Below are positions 49,965 to 59,973 of a stretch of 64,000 bases of DNA, piece by piece. Positions within the stretch are counted from its first letter, which is position 1. Each line of letters opens with the position of its first letter. Below the pieces are notes generated by a model. The model ran no database searches and was not told the origin of the DNA. It saw only the letters and a program-made list of their open reading frames with translations. Origin of the DNA: JANSYA01 sp965243385 (GTDB lineage: Bacteria > Spirochaetota > Leptospiria > Leptospirales > Leptonemataceae); assembly GCA_965243385.1 (NCBI GenBank), contig CBDEUV010000002.1, forward strand, positions 868,001 through 932,000. Reading direction: 5' to 3'. A program made the translations under genes and the position numbers.

Positions 49965-52900
49965 ATGAAAACCGCCGATCTACTCGAGTATCTCAAGAGT
50001 TTCTTCTATAGTAGTCACAGCGAGAAGCGACCCGATTCCGCCGCCGCGGGTGCACGGGAACACCGGCTCAACACGCCCCTCGTGGCCGGGGGCGGCGCAC
50101 TGGCCAGCGTGCTCGCAATTACAATCTTCTTGTTTATGGGCGCGCCGGCCAGCGGCGAAGACGTGGCGCTCAATTTCGGGGACGGTACCTCCGGCGAATT
50201 CGCCGAACCGCCGGCCTACGACGACAGCACGCTGCAGGTGGTTCAGACCACTCCGACCGGCGATATTTCCGTAAACGATCTAAAAAAAGAAGTAGTGGTC
50301 GTTTTTAATCAGCCCATGATTCCGCTGGCGAAGCTCGCCGACGACGCCCGCACGACGAAAGGGGCCTTTCGTATTTCGCCGAAACCCGCCGGACGCTTTC
50401 GCTGGTACGGCAGCCGGGTTTCGGCCTTCGTGCCCGATGAGCCTTTCGCGCCCGGCGCGAAATTCACAATCACCGTTCCCACCGGCACGAAAAGCCTGAA
50501 CGGCAAGACGCTCGCAAAAGCCGTCAATTTCAGTTTCGCCACGCCGCCTCTGCGACTGACCGGCTCCAGCCCGAATCCGCGTTATAGCAAACGCATCGAA
50601 TACAAACAGAATTTTCAGCTCTATTTTAATTATCCAATCAATATCGTCGCGCTGCGCAAACAGCTGCGCTTCACAGCCGCGGGACGTGGCGTCGCCTTTG
50701 ATGCGAGTCATCCGCAGCCCGAAAAGAATACGCCCGCCCCGCGATTAGAACAGGAGCGCCGCGAAATGAAACGCCGCGTAATCCTTCGGCCGAAGGCGCC
50801 GCTGCCGCGCAACGCCGCCGTAGAGATCAGCCTGCCACGGGGATTTCCGCCCGCCCGGGGCAACCGCGGTCTGACCCAGGCCGTCAAATTGAATTATCAG
50901 ACCTACGGTCCGCTGAAGGCGTCGCTCAGCAATAACGCTCAGTTCTTTCGAAACCTGTGGCGACTGCGACTGGAATTTAACAACCCCGTTCTGCGCAAAG
51001 ACATCGGTCAGCACATTCGAGTGCGGCCGATCACCCCCGAAGGTAATCCGGGCAAGCCGGTCAAAATGGTCGCGCGCGAAGGCGGCCGAACGCAAACAGC
51101 TTCCCTGGCATTCTGGGAAGTCAAACCCTCGCAACGCTATCGGGTGAGCATCGCCGGAACCATGGTCGACGCTTTCGGCAACCGCATTACGGGCGCGCGC
51201 AGTTTCGACGTCGAAACCCCGCGGCTGCGCAAAACCTTCTCCAGCGAAACCGGAGTGCAGGCGATCGAAGCCCGTATGCGAAAGCAGTTGCCCTTGCACG
51301 TCAGCGCCATGCCGGAGATCAAAGGCGAAACCGGGCGCTTCGACGTCGACGCCCTGAAGAGCTACGCCGCCGCTGGTTACTCCGGGCGTTTGAAATATAC
51401 GAACGCAAAACCCTTCACCATTCAGACGAATGTTCCCTTTAACCTGCGTACGACCATCGGCTACGACGTGGCCTCCTATCTGGGAGCGGATGCGGGCTGG
51501 CTCGCCATCAACTACAAGGACGAAGTCGAAGACTGGCAGGGCAAACCCACGACCGCGAATTATACGCGCTTTATCCAGGCGACCGATTTGGGACTGCTGG
51601 TCAAACAGGGCGCCGGCGGAGCCCACGCTTTCGTGCACGCGCTTTCCAGCGCGAAGAGCGTCGGCGGCGTAACCGTGCGCGGCTACGACGGCACGAGCGA
51701 ACTCGGCAGTTGTCGAACGAACGCCGAAGGTTATTGCGAAATCAAAATGCCCGGTCGATTACAGGCGCCCCGCAAGGCGCTGTACGTCGCCGAAGCTCCG
51801 GCCGCATCGCAATCGAAACCGGCCGACCGCGCTTTCGTTCTGGGCCGCCATCACTCCGTGGAAATGTGGGCCATGACCGGCAATTATAATTCCCGGGCGG
51901 CGCTCCCGTCATTGCAGGGTCAGGTCATCTTCGATCGCAAGCTCTATCGCCCGGGCGATACGGTCGAAATCAAAGCGGCTCTGGCCGTGCGCGAAAACGG
52001 CCAACTTCACACGACTCCCGCGAAGCTGGGCGGCGTGAGAATTCTGGTGCGCGACGCGAAGGGCGGCCAGTTGCTCAAGACGACGCTCAAACCCAGCCGC
52101 GAAGGCGGCGTCTGGACCAGCGTCAAAATTCCTGCGGACGCGAATCTCGGACACTACAGCGTACGCCTGTCTTCCGATCGGCTGAAAGACAATTCACCGA
52201 ACCAGGTCTACGAAACATTCCAGATCGAAGAATTTCGCCCGGTCAATTTCACGGTCTCCTCGGAAGGCCTGCGCGACGACGCGCAAATCGGCGATAATCT
52301 GAAGCTAAAGATCGAAGGCCGCTATCTCTTCGGCGCGCCGATGCAAAACGCCCGGGTACAGTACAATCTCAATCGCCGACCGAAGTCGCTGCGCTTCGAC
52401 CGCCTGCCGGGCTTCGCCTTCGGCGATTACGACTACGGCGATAGCTGGGATTCGCCGTCGTATTCTTATTTAACCGGCACGGCCACCACTCTCGACGCGC
52501 GCGGTCGACTGGAATTCACCGCGCAAACTCCGCCCTTCCCCGGAAAAGGCCTGGAAAAACTCGGACTGCAGCGCGCCTATGATCTTGAGCTGGAAGCGAC
52601 CGTCGCTGACGTCAACGACCAGACCGTGGCGAACAAAAGCTACGGCGCGGTCTTTCCAGGGAAAAACCTGCCCGGGGTAAAAACGGAAGACTATTATCAG
52701 CAGGTCGATCGGGCGTTTCGCTTTCAGCTCGTCGCCGCCCGACCCGACGGTTCTCCCGGCCAGAGCGCGAGCGGCGAAGTGATCATCACCCGCAAAGAAT
52801 GGAAGTCGATCGAAGTCAAAGGCCCGGGCGGCAGCCTCCAGCGCCAGAATACCCTGGTGCGCGAAGACGTGTCGAAAAAATCCGTACGACTCGGCGCGAA

Positions 52901-55900
52901 ACCCATCGCTTATAGTTATACACCGAAAAAGCCGGGCAATTATACGCTGACGGTGCGCATCGGCAAAGCCTACAGCCGCGTGAATTTCTACGCCTTCGGC
53001 GGCGGCTATATCGGTTGGGATTTTCGCAACGACGATACGATCGAGATCCTGAAAGACAAAGCGGAGTACAAACCGGGCGAAACGGCGAAGCTATTGATTC
53101 AGTCGCCGTTCAAACGCAGCCGCGCCATCGTCACAATCGAACGCGAAGGCGTGCTTTCGACGGAGAGCTACAAAATCGAAGGCAACGGCGAACCTCTGGA
53201 AATCAAGATTAAACCCGAATACGTGCCCGATGTGTACGTGAGCGTGATGCTGGTGCGTCCGCGCATCGACGACCCCCACGCGAAGAAAGGCGCAGGCGAG
53301 GCTTCAAAGAAAAGCGACGACGCGCCGGTCGGCGACTACGAAGCCGATCGCGGCCGGCCGCGCTTTAAGATGGGTATCGCGCATCTGGTGGTCAACGCTG
53401 AATCGAAGCGCTTGCCGCTCGCGATCACCAGCGATAAAAAGAAATACAAACCGGGAAGCGAAGCGGTCATACGGGTCAAGACCGCGCCCGGCGCCGAAGT
53501 TGCGGTATCGGTGGCGGACCGGGCGGTGCTCGATTTGATCAACTACAGCTACGGCGATCCGATCAAGAAATTCTACAAGAATTGGCCGCTCGGGGTTAAC
53601 GTCATCGAAAACCGACGAACGCTGGTGCGCCAGGTGTCGTACGCGATCAAAGGCACCAGTCCCGGCGGCAAAGCGGCCGACGCCACCGAAGGCGGCGGTT
53701 TCGCCTACGATTCCGAAGACGGGGCGCGCAAAGACTTTCGACACACCGCGCACTGGCAACCGGCGGTCGTCGCCGATTCGAGCGGTATCGCCGAAATCAA
53801 AATCAAGCTGCCGGAAAATCTAACGACTTTTCGCGTGCAGGCCTTCGCCGTAAAAAGCGGCAAGTACGCCATCGGCCGCCACGAATTTCAGGTCGCCAAA
53901 GATCTTGTGATTCAGCCATTTTTGCCGCGTTTTTTACGGCCGGGCGATCAGGTGCAAATGGGCGCCGTGTTAACGAATCAGACCGGCAAACGCGCGCGCT
54001 TTCGCGTGGCTCTGCAATCGAAGCTGCTGAAATTCACGCCCGACGCGGGCGACCAAACGCCCGCCGCCCGCGACGCCATCGCGCGCATCGTGGAAATCGG
54101 TCCAGGCGAAGCGCGCGAAATCAGCTTTCGCACAAGCGTCAACAGCGCCGCCTACGTCGCGGCGAAGAAGACGGCGGCCGAAAAATTCGCGCAGGCCGTG
54201 CGCGATTCGAATTCCGGCAAACTCAAGCGCGACCAGTCGGAGTTTATCATCGAAGCCGCGAGCGTGAAAGGCCTGATCTCGGCGAGACTGGAAAATAGCG
54301 GCGGGGGCGGCGAAAGCGATAAAACGACCTTCGCCTTTCCCGTACGGGAACATCCTCCCGTCGAAGCCTTTACCATCGGCGGCCTGGCCGGAGGTTCCAA
54401 CAAAGCGTCAATGGGCGATCAGGCCCGGAGCGAAGAAGGCATTCAGCTACCGCGTTCCTCCGAAGTCATCGAAGATATGGCGCACTTAGAAGTCGGTCTG
54501 AGCTCGACGGCTTTGACCGGAATTTCCAGGGCTTTCGCCTTCTATAAATCCAATCCGTACTTCTGTCTGGAACAGCGCGCTTCGGCTTATATGACCGCGT
54601 TGACTTCCGGAGAGCTGCTTGCCGGCCTGGCCGAACCGCCAGCGAAAAACGGCTATGATTTCTTAACCGTGCAGGACCAATTCTTAAGAGATCTGGGACG
54701 TTTTCAGAACCGGGACGGCGGCTTTCGCACCTGGCTCGACAGTCCGCAGTACAGCAATCCCTATCTAACGGCGTATATCGTTTTCGTGCTGCAGACCGCC
54801 GATCAGTCCGACCAGGCGTCGCCCAAATACGACCGCGGCGTTCGCAGTCGGGCCCTGGATTTTCTGCGCGCCTATGTGCGCAAACCGTCCCGCGACGGCT
54901 ATCGCTATGTGCTCGAAAGCTTCGCTTTCATTCATCACGTTATGGTTCGCGAAGGGCGCGGCGACGCCGGCCTGGAAAAATTCCTGCTGGAAAACGAAAA
55001 ACGGCTTTCTCTCAGGGCGCGCGGGCATCTGGCCCTGGCTCTGGCGCAACGCCGCGGAATCAAAGACTATCGTAAAGACGACGATACGAAGCGCATCATG
55101 GAATATCTGCGCAACCGCATGGAGATCAGCACGCGTAAAGTTTCATTTAAGGAACCCTCAAGCGGCAGTTATACCCGCGCTTATTACGCGCCCGGATCGA
55201 CCATGGGCGTTTTGCTGCGGACGTTTATCGCCCTCGATCCGAATCACCCCTTTATTCCGCAGATGGTGCAGTACGCCCTCGGCGATCACAGCAGCCGGCT
55301 CTGGGGTTCGAGTCATAGCGCCGGCCAGCTCGCGTATGGTCTCTGGCGCTACAGCAAAACTTACGAGAAAGACGAACCGAGTTTCAAAGCGGTCGTAAAG
55401 CTGGCGGACGGCGAGCTCTGGAACCAGAGCTTCAGCGGACGCAGCGACTCGACGCGCAACCGCCGGGTGCCGCTGGCGGACCTTCAGAAACTCGCCCCCG
55501 CGGGCAAGGTCGTGCCCTTCGCTTTCGAAAAAAACGGCGCAGGACGATTGTATTATACCGCGACGCTGAGCTACGCTCCGGCGGCGGCCACGCGCCTGAA
55601 AGCGCGCGACGAAGGCATTGAAGTCCGGCGCGAGATTCTGAAACTCGGCGGCGGCCCCGGCAAACTAAAAGAGCAGGCGATGAAAGGTCCGCTCAAGCGC
55701 GGCGACGTCTATCTCGTGCGCCTGACCGTAGTTACGCCGAAGCCGGTCTTTCAGTTTATGCTGCAGGATCTCCTGCCTTCGAATATGGAAGCCGTGCAAA
55801 CAGGCTTCGCGACCGAGAGCTCGACCTATGACCGCTTTTTGCGCAAAAAGCGCCGGGACTCGCGGGGCAACCAGTACTGGTGGGAATTCGATTGGGCGAA

Positions 55901-56087
55901 ATATGAATACCGCGACGATCGTTTCCTGGCCACTCAGGAGTATCTGTCCGCGGGCATTCACGAATATTTTTATTTTGCGCGCGCGAATCTGCGCGGAGAG
56001 GTCAGCCATCCCGCCGCGCGCGCCTTCGCGATGTACGAACCGGAAGTCTTCGGACGCACCGATTCCGGCGCGACCGAAGTCCGGTGA
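49965..56087 (+). CDS. Bacterial alpha-2-macroglobulin (thioester protease trap)
   Basis: A 2040-residue A2M. Residues about 38-58 form an uncleaved signal anchor. A series of macroglobulin beta-sandwich domains follows (Big_5-like EVVVVFNQPM near 107; MG2-type GQVIFDRKLYRPGDTVEIKA near 650; bait-side region near 1000-1150). The A2M hinge segment FRVQAFAVKSGKYAIGRHEF is near 1290. The thioester motif Cys1534-Leu-Glu-Gln1537 (NPYFCLEQRASAY) is intact, and the alpha-toroid domain follows it. It would trap host or competitor proteases in the periplasm by covalent linkage. It is longer than E. coli YfhM (about 1650). Its stop overlaps pbpC by 4 nt, the usual partner. Confidence 0.93.
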   Translation: MKTADLLEYLKSFFYSSHSEKRPDSAAAGAREHRLNTPLVAGGGALASVLAITIFLFMGAPASGEDVALNFGDGTSGEFAEPPAYDDSTLQVVQTTPTGDISVNDLKKEVVVVFNQPMIPLAKLADDARTTKGAFRISPKPAGRFRWYGSRVSAFVPDEPFAPGAKFTITVPTGTKSLNGKTLAKAVNFSFATPPLRLTGSSPNPRYSKRIEYKQNFQLYFNYPINIVALRKQLRFTAAGRGVAFDASHPQPEKNTPAPRLEQERREMKRRVILRPKAPLPRNAAVEISLPRGFPPARGNRGLTQAVKLNYQTYGPLKASLSNNAQFFRNLWRLRLEFNNPVLRKDIGQHIRVRPITPEGNPGKPVKMVAREGGRTQTASLAFWEVKPSQRYRVSIAGTMVDAFGNRITGARSFDVETPRLRKTFSSETGVQAIEARMRKQLPLHVSAMPEIKGETGRFDVDALKSYAAAGYSGRLKYTNAKPFTIQTNVPFNLRTTIGYDVASYLGADAGWLAINYKDEVEDWQGKPTTANYTRFIQATDLGLLVKQGAGGAHAFVHALSSAKSVGGVTVRGYDGTSELGSCRTNAEGYCEIKMPGRLQAPRKALYVAEAPAASQSKPADRAFVLGRHHSVEMWAMTGNYNSRAALPSLQGQVIFDRKLYRPGDTVEIKAALAVRENGQLHTTPAKLGGVRILVRDAKGGQLLKTTLKPSREGGVWTSVKIPADANLGHYSVRLSSDRLKDNSPNQVYETFQIEEFRPVNFTVSSEGLRDDAQIGDNLKLKIEGRYLFGAPMQNARVQYNLNRRPKSLRFDRLPGFAFGDYDYGDSWDSPSYSYLTGTATTLDARGRLEFTAQTPPFPGKGLEKLGLQRAYDLELEATVADVNDQTVANKSYGAVFPGKNLPGVKTEDYYQQVDRAFRFQLVAARPDGSPGQSASGEVIITRKEWKSIEVKGPGGSLQRQNTLVREDVSKKSVRLGAKPIAYSYTPKKPGNYTLTVRIGKAYSRVNFYAFGGGYIGWDFRNDDTIEILKDKAEYKPGETAKLLIQSPFKRSRAIVTIEREGVLSTESYKIEGNGEPLEIKIKPEYVPDVYVSVMLVRPRIDDPHAKKGAGEASKKSDDAPVGDYEADRGRPRFKMGIAHLVVNAESKRLPLAITSDKKKYKPGSEAVIRVKTAPGAEVAVSVADRAVLDLINYSYGDPIKKFYKNWPLGVNVIENRRTLVRQVSYAIKGTSPGGKAADATEGGGFAYDSEDGARKDFRHTAHWQPAVVADSSGIAEIKIKLPENLTTFRVQAFAVKSGKYAIGRHEFQVAKDLVIQPFLPRFLRPGDQVQMGAVLTNQTGKRARFRVALQSKLLKFTPDAGDQTPAARDAIARIVEIGPGEAREISFRTSVNSAAYVAAKKTAAEKFAQAVRDSNSGKLKRDQSEFIIEAASVKGLISARLENSGGGGESDKTTFAFPVREHPPVEAFTIGGLAGGSNKASMGDQARSEEGIQLPRSSEVIEDMAHLEVGLSSTALTGISRAFAFYKSNPYFCLEQRASAYMTALTSGELLAGLAEPPAKNGYDFLTVQDQFLRDLGRFQNRDGGFRTWLDSPQYSNPYLTAYIVFVLQTADQSDQASPKYDRGVRSRALDFLRAYVRKPSRDGYRYVLESFAFIHHVMVREGRGDAGLEKFLLENEKRLSLRARGHLALALAQRRGIKDYRKDDDTKRIMEYLRNRMEISTRKVSFKEPSSGSYTRAYYAPGSTMGVLLRTFIALDPNHPFIPQMVQYALGDHSSRLWGSSHSAGQLAYGLWRYSKTYEKDEPSFKAVVKLADGELWNQSFSGRSDSTRNRRVPLADLQKLAPAGKVVPFAFEKNGAGRLYYTATLSYAPAAATRLKARDEGIEVRREILKLGGGPGKLKEQAMKGPLKRGDVYLVRLTVVTPKPVFQFMLQDLLPSNMEAVQTGFATESSTYDRFLRKKRRDSRGNQYWWEFDWAKYEYRDDRFLATQEYLSAGIHEYFYFARANLRGEVSHPAARAFAMYEPEVFGRTDSGATEVR

Positions 56088-58702
56088 AAGCGATCGCCCG
56101 CCGCCTGGCGCGAGCCTTCGCGCGACGACGCGGACAGTTTCGTCGCAGACAATGGCTCCGTGCAGCCAACCCGGCTTTCGCGCGCCAGGCCTTCGCCGGA
56201 ATCGCGCTCACCGGCGCGGCGCTTTTCGCCGGATGGTTGATGCTTCCGCCGGACGAGCAGCGCATGCAATCCGCGGGCCGCGGCCTGACAATTCTGTCGG
56301 CCGAGGGCAACGAACTGCGTCGCTTTCGCGAGGGCGTTTCCGGCTCGTATACGCGTCACGGCCGGGATTTGCAGGCCTATTCCCCCGCTTTGATCGAAGC
56401 CGTACTGCGAGCGGAAGACCGTCGCTTCTATTATCATCCCGGATTCGACCCGGCGGCGATTCTGCGCGCCGCGCTGCAGAATCTGCAGGCCGGGCAGATC
56501 ATTTCGGGCGGCTCGACAATTACGCAACAGCTCGTGCGTTTGCTCTATCGAAGCGAACTGCCGCGCGACGCCTATCTACGAAAAATCGCGGAACTGCTGC
56601 TGGCCCTGCGCCTTGAATTGCACACGACCAAAGACGAGATCCTGCTGGCCTATCTCAATCGGGTGCCCTTGCCCGGCAATCGCAGCGGCATCGCGGCCGG
56701 CTCGGAGTATCTCTTCGGTCACGACCCTCGTTTTCTGACCCGCGAAGAAAGCCTGGCGCTCGCGATTCTGATCCGACACAATTATCCGGGGCCGGAATCT
56801 TTTCGGCGGCGCTACCGGCGGCTGGCCGCTCTGCTTCCAAATTCAAACCTGAAGGCGGCGGCGACGGCGGAGTCTTCGCGTACGGACGAAGCGCAGGTGA
56901 AAGCGAATCGCGATCCGCACGCCTCCGAAGTTCCCGACGATCTGGTTCGCCGGATCTTCGCGCGCACAGCCACCCGCGAATTGGACGAACCCCGGGGCGA
57001 AAGGGCGAGGCCCGCGCGCACGCCCGGACACAGCCCGCATTTCACGGACTGGTTGCGCAGTCAATTTCCGGATCTCAACGGAGTCGTTCGTACCCGGTTG
57101 TCCGAAAACGAAAACGAAAGCATTCAAAATATTCTGCACGGCGAACTGGATGCGCTGGCGAAGCTCAACGCCCGCCATGCGGCGGTGGTCGTGCTGCGCA
57201 TCGATCGGGAATCCGGGCGATTGATTCTGGAAGGGCTGGTCGGCTCGCGTGACTACGACGATCCGTCCGGCGGTCAGATCAATGGCGCGACGACCCGCCG
57301 CGTCGCCGGCAGCACGCTGAAACCTTTTATTTACGGCCTGGCTTTCGAAGAACAGAGCCTGCGGCCCTATTCGATCGTATACGACGACGATTCAAACGTA
57401 AGCCTGGGCGGCGGCGCGACCTATAGACCGCGCAATTACGATCTGAATTACTGGGGCGCGATGACCGCCCGCGAAGCGCTGGCCACTTCCCGCAATATTC
57501 CAGCCGTGAAACTTACGGAGCGCCTTGGCGAAGAACGCGTATTCGAGTTTCTCGGGCGGGCCGGTTTTTTTCCGGTTCCGGAACAAACTCGCGGACGGGA
57601 CCGGTCGGTGATACACGCAAACCCGAGCCGCATAGAGATCGAAGCCGACCCGTACGCCTTCGGCCCGGGCATCGCCCTCGGAATTAGCGGCGCGACGCTC
57701 CTGGATCTGGCCCGGGCGTATTCGGCCTTCGCCGCAGACGGCGATCAGTATCCGGTGCTGATCGGCGAGCGCGAAGACGGGCGCCAGCTGTTGTACGGCG
57801 CCAACGATCGCCTGTTTTCCGAACAGACCGCGCACCGGATCACGCATATACTTTCGGATCGCAGCATGCGGCGGCGCGCTTTCGGCGAACGCAGCTTTCT
57901 GGATTTTCCATTCGACGTGGCGGCAAAAACCGGGACGTCCAAAGACTATCGCGACGCCTGGACCGTCGGCTACAGCCGCCGCTACGTCGTCGCCGTCTGG
58001 GTCGGAAATTTCAACGCGACGCCCATGAAAAACGTATCAGGAGCCCATGGCGCGGGACGCATCTTTCATCAGGTGATGCGCGGCCTGCATCGCCGGCAAA
58101 AACCGCGCTTTCAGTATCCCGAAGACTGGCGACGCGTGGCGATCTGCCGGCACACCGGGCTTGCGGCGGCCGAGACCTGCGAACACTTTTCAGAACTGAT
58201 TCCCTCCGAAGAAGTCACCCCCGTCCAGTGCCACGGCGAACATCACCGCGATTCGCTTGCGAGTCGCGATGCCGACTCATTTATGAGTCGCGACGCCGAC
58301 TCGTTTACGAGTCGCGATGCCGGTTCGCTTGCGAATCGCAGTGCCGACTCACTTGTGAGTCGCGAGCCCGGTGATGATTCCGCAGACTTCGCATTCGATA
58401 CCAATTCCGGCGATACGCAAGACTCCACAGCCGGCGGCCGACGCCATCTGCTTTCGCCCACGCCCGGAGCGGTCTACTATCTCGACCCGCACGCGCCCCG
58501 GAAAATACAGGAAATCCCTCTGCGATTGCACGGGCGCGGCGGCGGACTCCTGCTGGAATTGCCCGCGCAGGCCGTCGGGGCGCCGCGCAGCTGTCGGCCC
58601 CCGGGGTGTCCCGCGACGCTCGCCCTGGATCCAGGCGAATACGAAATTCGCGTGCTGCGCGAAGGTCGGGAAATCGAACGGGTTGAATTCAGCGTGCGCT
58701 GA
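56084..58702 (+). CDS. pbpC: Penicillin-binding protein 1C (bifunctional peptidoglycan synthase)
   Basis: An 872-residue class A PBP. Membrane anchor at about 34-52; glycosyltransferase domain with catalytic Glu111 (LRAEDRRFYYHPGFD), GGSTITQQLVR and the later KIAELLLALRLE; transpeptidase domain with Ser410 (AGSTLKPFIYG), SRNIP and KTGTS (Lys615). The C-terminal region (from about 775) matches the PBP1C-specific beta domain. Between them (about 723-762) is an eight-residue repeat (DSLASRDA type) whose DNA forms five hairpins. It would repair or extend peptidoglycan after damage, working with the overlapping alpha-2-macroglobulin gene. ATGA overlap ensures co-translation. Confidence 0.94.
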   Translation: MKAIARRLARAFARRRGQFRRRQWLRAANPAFARQAFAGIALTGAALFAGWLMLPPDEQRMQSAGRGLTILSAEGNELRRFREGVSGSYTRHGRDLQAYSPALIEAVLRAEDRRFYYHPGFDPAAILRAALQNLQAGQIISGGSTITQQLVRLLYRSELPRDAYLRKIAELLLALRLELHTTKDEILLAYLNRVPLPGNRSGIAAGSEYLFGHDPRFLTREESLALAILIRHNYPGPESFRRRYRRLAALLPNSNLKAAATAESSRTDEAQVKANRDPHASEVPDDLVRRIFARTATRELDEPRGERARPARTPGHSPHFTDWLRSQFPDLNGVVRTRLSENENESIQNILHGELDALAKLNARHAAVVVLRIDRESGRLILEGLVGSRDYDDPSGGQINGATTRRVAGSTLKPFIYGLAFEEQSLRPYSIVYDDDSNVSLGGGATYRPRNYDLNYWGAMTAREALATSRNIPAVKLTERLGEERVFEFLGRAGFFPVPEQTRGRDRSVIHANPSRIEIEADPYAFGPGIALGISGATLLDLARAYSAFAADGDQYPVLIGEREDGRQLLYGANDRLFSEQTAHRITHILSDRSMRRRAFGERSFLDFPFDVAAKTGTSKDYRDAWTVGYSRRYVVAVWVGNFNATPMKNVSGAHGAGRIFHQVMRGLHRRQKPRFQYPEDWRRVAICRHTGLAAAETCEHFSELIPSEEVTPVQCHGEHHRDSLASRDADSFMSRDADSFTSRDAGSLANRSADSLVSREPGDDSADFAFDTNSGDTQDSTAGGRRHLLSPTPGAVYYLDPHAPRKIQEIPLRLHGRGGGLLLELPAQAVGAPRSCRPPGCPATLALDPGEYEIRVLREGREIERVEFSVR
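58250..58369 (+). repeat. Five tandem 24-bp units, each a covarying hairpin, inside pbpC
   Basis: Each unit begins with a 16-nt palindrome and ends in GCGATGCC or a variant. The five 16-mers are GATTCGCTTGCGAGTC, GACTCATTTATGAGTC, GACTCGTTTACGAGTC, GGTTCGCTTGCGAATC and GACTCACTTGTGAGTC. All form a 7-bp stem with a TT loop; units 2, 3 and 5 are perfect and units 1 and 4 have a single G-T wobble. The stem pairs next to the loop change together (GC/GC, AT/AT, GT/AC, GC/GC, AC/GT) although this changes the fourth residue of the peptide repeat (Ala, Met, Thr, Ala, Val). Confidence 0.85.
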
Positions 58703-58756
58703 GGCGCTGCCGGATTTTTGACTTTACGGCGCGTCCGGCCGCGGAGATTTTTCGCC

Positions 58757-59221
58757 ATGGGCCTTAAAATCAATAGCTACGAACAATTCGAAACCTATAT
58801 CGGCAAAGAGCTCGGCGTTTCCGAATACGTCGCAATCGACCAGGCGCGGATCAATGCCTTCGCCGAGGCGACGCTCGATCACCAGTGGATTCACACGGAT
58901 CCGGAACGCGCCGCGAAAGAAACTGAATTCGGAACGACCATCGCCCACGGATATTTAACCCTTTCGATGGCGCCGTATCTGCTGGGACAGATCATTGAAC
59001 TGGACAATCTCAAAATGGGTGTAAACTACGGCGTCGACAATTTGCGATTCATGAGCCCGGTCAAATGCGACAGCCGCGTGCGCATGCGTGCCGAACTCGC
59101 CGAAATGAAAAATCTACGGGGCACCGCGCGCGCGAAAATCAAAATCACCTTCGAGATTGAAGGCGTCGAAAAGCCCGCCTGCGTGGGCGAAGTCACCTAT
59201 CTGTATCAATTCGCCGATTAG
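58757..59221 (+). CDS. MaoC-like (R)-specific enoyl-CoA hydratase
   Basis: A 154-residue hot-dog-fold protein. The hydratase motif is FAEATLDHQWIHTDPERA with the catalytic Asp and His pair, followed by FGTTIAHGYLTLSMAP, the substrate-tunnel helix, and YGVDNLRFMSPV. It hydrates trans-2-enoyl-CoA to (R)-3-hydroxyacyl-CoA. The ATG giving MGLKINSYEQ was chosen because the family starts here and GGAG lies 10 nt upstream; an in-frame start 13 codons earlier has none. It follows pbpC by 54 nt and is convergent with the GT2 gene. Confidence 0.92.
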   Translation: MGLKINSYEQFETYIGKELGVSEYVAIDQARINAFAEATLDHQWIHTDPERAAKETEFGTTIAHGYLTLSMAPYLLGQIIELDNLKMGVNYGVDNLRFMSPVKCDSRVRMRAELAEMKNLRGTARAKIKITFEIEGVEKPACVGEVTYLYQFAD

Positions 59222-59254
59222 ATAAGGCGCGCCCCCGGCGGCGGAAGCCGCTCG

Positions 59255-59968
59255 CTATGTCTGGCGCGCGTTGTACGCCCAGTAGTCGCGGCCGTAGCGG
59301 TTCACGTCGACCCCCAGACGATCCAGCAACCAGATGCGCACATCGTGAAAAAAAACGCGGGCCACGCCGTCGTCCAGAAATCGCCGTGCGGAAGTCCGTA
59401 CCTGTGCCGGCGCGATTCGCAGACGACCGACGCGGCGCAGCGCGCGGCACAGAAACGCGCTCTCGAGTATTTCGACTTCCGGACAGCCGCCGACGGCCTG
59501 AAAATCGGCGGCGCGCGCGAAGACCGCCTGATCGCCGTAGTATTCGCTCCAGACTGAATATCGCAGATGGTTGATAATTTCGATGAGCCGCAGGCCGAAG
59601 CTGCGTTCACGAAAACGCAGGCGAAAGGCGCCGCCGACAATCCGCGCATCTTCGAGAGTCCGCAAAACGTGTCCGGCGAAATCTTCAGGCAACAGAGTGT
59701 CGGCGTCGAGAAAGAGCAGAACCTCGCCGCGCGCCTTCGCGGCGCCCAGATTAAGCGCCGCCGCCCGACAGCGAATCGGGGTCGGGGAAATCGCGAGCGT
59801 ACAATTCAATTCCCGGGCGATCCCGGGTGTGTCGTCGCTCGAACCGCTGTCCGCGACAATGATTTCGATCTCGTGCTCCGCGTTTCCCGCGACGGCGCGT
59901 ACGCGCTGCACGCACTCCGCAAGATTCGACGCCTCGTTTAAAGTCGGAATAATCACACTGATTCGCAT
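59255..59968 (-). CDS. Family 2-type (GT-A) glycosyltransferase
   Basis: A 237-residue GT-A enzyme of the small TIGR04283-like group. It begins RISVIIPTLNEASNLAECV, has IIVADSGSSDDTP, RGEVLLFLDADTLLP with the DxD-type metal site, and EYYGDQAVFARAADF. It uses a nucleotide-sugar in the cytoplasm, and the acceptor is unknown. It lies 5 nt after the DISM-cyclase gene on the same strand, so both are very likely in one transcript. Confidence 0.9.
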   Translation of the reverse strand: MRISVIIPTLNEASNLAECVQRVRAVAGNAEHEIEIIVADSGSSDDTPGIARELNCTLAISPTPIRCRAAALNLGAAKARGEVLLFLDADTLLPEDFAGHVLRTLEDARIVGGAFRLRFRERSFGLRLIEIINHLRYSVWSEYYGDQAVFARAADFQAVGGCPEVEILESAFLCRALRRVGRLRIAPAQVRTSARRFLDDGVARVFFHDVRIWLLDRLGVDVNRYGRDYWAYNARQT

Positions 59969-59973
59969 TCGTC

